From CAJXZP01 sp963974475 (GTDB lineage: Bacteria > Bacteroidota > Bacteroidia > Flavobacteriales_G > Salibacteraceae): a DNA stretch of 64,000 nucleotides. How positions within the stretch are numbered: the stretch's first letter is position 1; every line of letters begins with the position of its first letter. Of the stretch, positions 60,929-64,000 are shown one piece after another. Location of the stretch: assembly GCA_963974475.1 (NCBI GenBank), contig CAXBCR010000010.1:1-64000 (forward strand), read 5' to 3'. The notes under the pieces were generated by a model. That model searched no databases. It was not told the DNA's origin and saw only the letters and a program-made list of their open reading frames with translations. The position numbers and the translations under genes are program-made.

Positions 60929-62983
60929 ATGTTTGGATTAAATTCAAAAATACAGCACAACTACACCAAAATTTATCGAATTGTCATTGTGGTGATTACC
61001 ATGGGACTCATGGTATATATTTCTCCATCCACTTCCAAATTTCAATATGAGTATGAACAGGGATTTCCTTGGGTACATCAACCCCTTTATGCTCCTTTTG
61101 CTTTTGCTATTAATAAAACTCCTGATCAAATAACCCTTGAAAATGAACAAATAAAAAAGGCAAGCTATTTATACTTTAACCAAGATGAAACGGTAATTGA
61201 CAGTGTTATTAGTGCATTTAAAATAAAATCCAATCACGTATTTTCAACCGATACTATTTCCACAAAAACTGAGAAGGACCGTTTTGAAAAACTGGGAATC
61301 CAGTTTATATCTAAATTGTACCAGCGAGGTATCATTGATAATTCGGATAGTTTGATAAACAAGTCTCCGAATTATTTAATAAAAACCATTCAAGATCATA
61401 GTGAGAAGCAACATGAGCTTTCATCATTTTACTCGCTTAATCAAGCCCTAGATTCTATTGAGTTATGGACGCAAAACCTACCTAAAGGTAAAGTTTTACA
61501 GATTTCTATTTTTGAGAATATTCGTGCCAATATTTTGTTCAATCCCCAATTAACATCCGATATTTTAAATCAAAAATTGAGTGCATTAACCAATGTCTAT
61601 GGCAAAGTAAATGAGGGTGAAAAAATAGTGGCTAAGGGAGAAGTCGTTACCCAAGAAATTTTTCAAAAACTAACCTCCCTGCAAGATATTTACGAAAACC
61701 AATCTGGTTCGGAATTGTCGCAATGGTATGTTTTGGGAGGAACTTCTATTTTTATTGCCATGGCAACCATGTTGCTAATCATTATTCTAAAAACATTTAG
61801 CCCATATACGTATTCTGAAACCAATTCATTTACGTTAATTTTAATTTTGTTTTTCTTGAGTTATGTAATGTCAAATACGCCACGATTAATTCCTGAAATT
61901 GATATATACATCTTACCTTTTGCTCTTTTCGCCATAATTTTACAGTCCTTTTTCACCAGCTCATTAGCCGTTATAATTTATTTAGTCATGATTATTATGG
62001 CTAGCTTGTACGCACCAAACGGGGTTGAATTCCTTTGGATTGAAGCTCCAGCGGGTTTAATGGCAATTCTATTATTGAAAAACCTACGGAAACGGTCGCA
62101 ACTATTAGGTGTAGTATTCGTGGTATTTATTTCGGCTTCCCTCCTCTATTTTGCGGCAAGCATTATTAAAGAGGGACACCTGTCTAACCTTGATTTCGAT
62201 AATTTTGGATGGTTTGCCGCAAGTGCTATACTTACCATATTTGCCATTCCTATGGTATATATTATAGAACGATTATTTGGATTAATTTCAGAAATGGCCC
62301 TGTTAGAATTAGCCGATACCAATAATTCATTACTTAGAGAACTTGCACAAATAGCACCCGGTACTTTTCAGCACTCCATGCAGGTAGCCAATTTGGCCGA
62401 AGAATGCGCTTTAGAAATAGGAGGTGATGCTTTACTTATTCGAACAGGAGCTTTGTATCACGATATTGGGAAAATGCAAAACCCAAGTTTTTTTATAGAA
62501 AATCAAGCTGGCGGACATAATCCCCATAATGATTTACCCGAAGCAGAAAGTGCCAAGATTATTATTAATCACGTGATTAACGGAGTTGAGTTAGCCAAAA
62601 AGCATAAATTACCTGAAAAAATCATCGATTTTATTCGTACGCATCATGGTACCACCACCACGCGATATTTTTACTTCAACGCAAAGAAAAAAGATGCGAC
62701 CGTAAAATTATCTGATTTTCAATATCCAGGCCCTCTTCCATTTTCAAAGGAAACGGCTATTTTAATGTTGTGTGATGGTGTAGAAGCTGCCGCAAGAAGT
62801 TTACCTGAATATACAGCCGAATCCATCAATAACCTCATTGAAGGAATCTTTAAAACCATTTTAGAGTCCAAACAATTAGATTATGCACCCATTACTTTGC
62901 AAAACATTACTTCATTAAAGAAACTTTTGCAGAAAAAAATCATGAACATCTACCATGTGCGGGTAGCGTACCCAAGTGCATAA
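60929..62983 (+). CDS. 7TM-HD family protein, PgpH-like cyclic-di-AMP phosphodiesterase
   Basis: 684 aa. One N-terminal helix (about residues 15-32), an extracytoplasmic 7TMR-HDED domain (about 40-260), then about seven membrane helices (265-450). The cytoplasmic HD domain has QHSMQVANLAEECALEIG near 480, ALYHDIGKM near 510, DLPEAESAKIIINHV near 538, RTHHGTTTTRY near 572 and LCDGVEAAAR near 613. PgpH members hydrolyse c-di-AMP to pApA. Divergent from the operon that carries an NrnA-like enzyme able to cleave pApA. Confidence 0.9.
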   Translation: MFGLNSKIQHNYTKIYRIVIVVITMGLMVYISPSTSKFQYEYEQGFPWVHQPLYAPFAFAINKTPDQITLENEQIKKASYLYFNQDETVIDSVISAFKIKSNHVFSTDTISTKTEKDRFEKLGIQFISKLYQRGIIDNSDSLINKSPNYLIKTIQDHSEKQHELSSFYSLNQALDSIELWTQNLPKGKVLQISIFENIRANILFNPQLTSDILNQKLSALTNVYGKVNEGEKIVAKGEVVTQEIFQKLTSLQDIYENQSGSELSQWYVLGGTSIFIAMATMLLIIILKTFSPYTYSETNSFTLILILFFLSYVMSNTPRLIPEIDIYILPFALFAIILQSFFTSSLAVIIYLVMIIMASLYAPNGVEFLWIEAPAGLMAILLLKNLRKRSQLLGVVFVVFISASLLYFAASIIKEGHLSNLDFDNFGWFAASAILTIFAIPMVYIIERLFGLISEMALLELADTNNSLLRELAQIAPGTFQHSMQVANLAEECALEIGGDALLIRTGALYHDIGKMQNPSFFIENQAGGHNPHNDLPEAESAKIIINHVINGVELAKKHKLPEKIIDFIRTHHGTTTTRYFYFNAKKKDATVKLSDFQYPGPLPFSKETAILMLCDGVEAAARSLPEYTAESINNLIEGIFKTILESKQLDYAPITLQNITSLKKLLQKKIMNIYHVRVAYPSA

Positions 62984-63107
62984 CAACACGTTAGAATTGG
63001 TTTGAAAGCCGCATTTTAACTCGCTTAAAAAGAATTTAAAAAAAACTTAAATATTGTAATTATTTAAGTTGCTTACATCAAATCTATTTATAAATTTGCC
63101 CTCCGTT

Positions 63108-63194
63108 GGAGAGTTGGCTGAGTGGCTGAAAGCGGCACCCTGCTAAGGTGTTATACTCGTAAGGGTATCGAGAGTTCGAATCTCTCACTCTCCG
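63108..63194 (+). tRNA. tRNA-Ser (GCT)
   Basis: Acceptor strands GGAGAGT (63108-63114) and ACTCTCC (63187-63193) pair fully, with discriminator G at 63194. The anticodon stem-loop has GCT, which decodes AGC/AGT. The long variable arm (TATACTCGTAAGGGTATC region) is typical of class II tRNA-Ser. The T arm ends in TTCGAATCTCTC. CCA is not encoded. Confidence 0.95.
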
Positions 63195-63205
63195 CAAAAA
63201 AAAGA

Positions 63206-63232
63206 AAGGTCTTCGTTAGAAGGCCTTTTTTT
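63206..63232 (+). terminator. Terminator after tRNA-Ser
   Basis: AAGGTCTTC (63207-63215) pairs with GAAGGCCTT (63219-63227) across a 3-4 base loop, with a G-U pair, followed by a run of T. Confidence 0.8.
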
Positions 63233-63290
63233 ATGCCTTATCATTTTTATCTGAGCGTAAGCTCAAGAAAAAATGGAGAGGCATAAAAAA
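63227..63290. repeat. 64-bp long imperfect inverted repeat
   Basis: Outer 12-bp arms TTTTTTATGCCT (63227-63238) and AGGCATAAAAAA (63279-63290) are exact inverses. Further inward CATTTTT pairs with AAAAATG, and the tip is GAGC-GTAA-GCTC. It overlaps the tRNA-Ser terminator T-run. Confidence 0.8.
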
Positions 63291-63297
63291 TCATGGT

Positions 63298-63452
63298 TTG
63301 CGCAGCAAAACTTTCTTTTTGCATGTGTCTAATCACCCCAAATCAGAGATCACGAAGTAATCTCTCACTCTCCGCAAAAAAATTAAGGATTGCGCAGCAA
63401 AACTTTCTTTTTGCATGTGTCTAATCACCCCAAATCAGAGATCACGAAGTAA
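63298..63452 (+). repeat. Two 63-bp direct repeats carrying tRNA-Ser 3'-end sequence
   Basis: The unit at 63298-63360 recurs at 63390-63452 with no difference noticed. Both begin TTGCGCAGCAAAACTTTC and end GATCACGAAGTAA. The 92-bp period includes, after copy 1, a 24-bp copy (63359-63382) of the tRNA-Ser end (63179-63202). After copy 2 a decayed version (CCGCTCACTCCG) follows. Internal hairpins: GCAAAA/TTTTGC, and AGAGAT with the ATCTCT of the tRNA-like tail. Confidence 0.85.
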
Positions 63453-63480
63453 CCGCTCACTCCGACCAAGAATTTCAAAC

Positions 63481-63515
63481 AAAAAACCCCAGTTAAATAC
63501 ATAACTGGGGTCATT
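63481..63515. terminator. Bidirectional terminator downstream of repeat region
   Basis: CCCCAGTTA (63487-63495) and TAACTGGGG (63502-63510) form a stem with a 6-base loop; A-run on the left suits the minus-strand gene that ends at 63535. Confidence 0.75.
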
Positions 63516-63534
63516 TGCACTCCATTAAAAAGAT

Positions 63535-64000
63535 TTAGGAATACGAAAGAACAATGGTCCAAGTCTCCTCATTCTTCTTATTGAATGATTTTCTTTCGAC
63601 CAATCGGTTATCTTTATAAGTAAAAGTGGCGGTATTTCTCAACTTTCCATTTCTGCTATATGTCTGGTTGACTAAATTTCCATTTTCATAAGAATATACG
63701 TACATGCTTCTTTCTTTACCGTGTACATAATAGCCTCTAGTTAAGGGCTTTTTAAAATCTTTATCGTAGGTGGATTTATTTTTTAATTCTCCCTCATTAT
63801 CATAGGTGGCTGTTTCCAAAATCAAGGTGTCCATTACGGTATATTTAGTAACCGTTTTATACACTTTTCCTTTTTCATCAAATGATTGATATACCTTTAT
63901 TAGATAGTCTTTAGTGGTTTCATCCCATTTACAAACTTGAGTTTCATTTTTCTTTTTTTCTAATTGCACTCCTTCTTCTTTGCAATCGTATGACCACGTT
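63535..64000 (-). CDS. Hypothetical repeat protein, 5' end cut by window edge
   Basis: The frame stays open to the last base; upstream of the GTG at 63969 it reads TWSYDCKEEG, so the true start is outside the window and the GTG is not used. At least 155 codons are seen. Repeated beta-hairpin-like units with Tyr and Gly (YQSFDEKGKVYKT, ATYDNEGELKNKSTYD, YSYENGNLVNQTYSRNGKLRNTATFTYKDNRLVE) resemble YwqK/RHS-like short repeats. Function unknown. Confidence 0.65.
   Translation of the reverse strand, partial: TWSYDCKEEGVQLEKKKNETQVCKWDETTKDYLIKVYQSFDEKGKVYKTVTKYTVMDTLILETATYDNEGELKNKSTYDKDFKKPLTRGYYVHGKERSMYVYSYENGNLVNQTYSRNGKLRNTATFTYKDNRLVERKSFNKKNEETWTIVLSYS

Larger units (their letters stand above)
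63195..63534. other. 340-bp non-coding structured region downstream of tRNA-Ser
   Basis: No gene is seen. From left to right it holds a tRNA terminator, a 64-bp long imperfect hairpin (63227-63290), two 63-bp direct repeats in 92-bp register (63298-63452), copied tRNA 3'-end sequence at 63359-63382 and a strong terminator at 63481-63515. Confidence 0.75.

Noticed and set aside
63179..63382. The duplicated tRNA-Ser end as a classic attL/attR pair enclosing an element.
   Set aside because: Only 180 bp lie between the copies, with no gene inside; the 92-bp tandem register explains the copy better than integration of a present element.

Overview
The window is AT-rich chromosomal DNA from a member of the Bacteroidota, most likely order Flavobacteriales. 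The signs are three large secreted proteins with type IX secretion (T9SS) C-terminal sorting tails, a GldI-like lipoprotein FKBP, lipoproteins with Bacteroidota-style signal peptides, many starts without a Shine-Dalgarno sequence, and TTTG/TAnnTTTG-like promoter traces. No rRNA, integrase, transposase or CRISPR array is seen. Species was not assigned.

Region 1 (1-13345) starts with a truncated tRNA-Asp and then holds a defence island, all on the minus strand: mcrC, mcrB, hsdR, hsdS, an AlbA_2/Schlafen-type protein, an ORF6N (KilA-N-like) protein, a 529-bp repeat-rich gap, a DUF1016 (YhcG-like) nuclease and hsdM. It combines a McrBC modified-DNA restriction system with a type I restriction-modification system whose M and S genes are separated by accessory genes. 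This is the most unusual part of the window. hsdM carries an in-frame GIY-YIG domain bounded by short inverted repeats. The ORF6N gene carries two copies of a 27-bp palindrome, with a third in a gene relic upstream. The DUF1016 gene carries two mutually related palindromes. The gap holds a nested operator-like palindrome, a 26-bp perfect palindrome and a 12-bp tandem array.

Region 2 (13346-35480) is mostly housekeeping and metabolism: a radical SAM protein, YqgE/AlgH, a beta-barrel-like protein, an Fe-S cysteine-cluster protein, a two-gene glycosyltransferase unit (GT9, GT87), a helicase, tryptophanase followed by a candidate structured RNA, thioredoxin, a YgiQ radical SAM protein, an M28 peptidase, lipoproteins, a TlpA/ResA-like thioredoxin lipoprotein, a GT39-like membrane glycosyltransferase and a RecQ helicase.

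Region 3 (35481-53941) holds a T9SS-secreted M43 metalloprotease, LemA, HtpG, a tandem pair of nearly identical T9SS-secreted proteins that differ in one short block, a TPR protein, GyrA, ClpC, an unusual Nramp-like transporter lacking the usual metal-binding motif, and ComB.

Region 4 (53942-64000) holds GcvT, a DUF1684 lipoprotein, a single-domain response regulator and a tight minus-strand operon (membrane MutS-like ATPase, NrnA-like DHH phosphoesterase, GldI-like FKBP, two-domain FKBP). Divergent from it is a PgpH-type 7TM-HD protein. PgpH and NrnA together could degrade c-di-AMP through pApA to AMP. The window ends with tRNA-Ser(GCT), a strongly structured repeat region that duplicates the tRNA 3' end, and a CDS cut by the window edge. 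All assignments come from reading motifs by eye; no database search was run.
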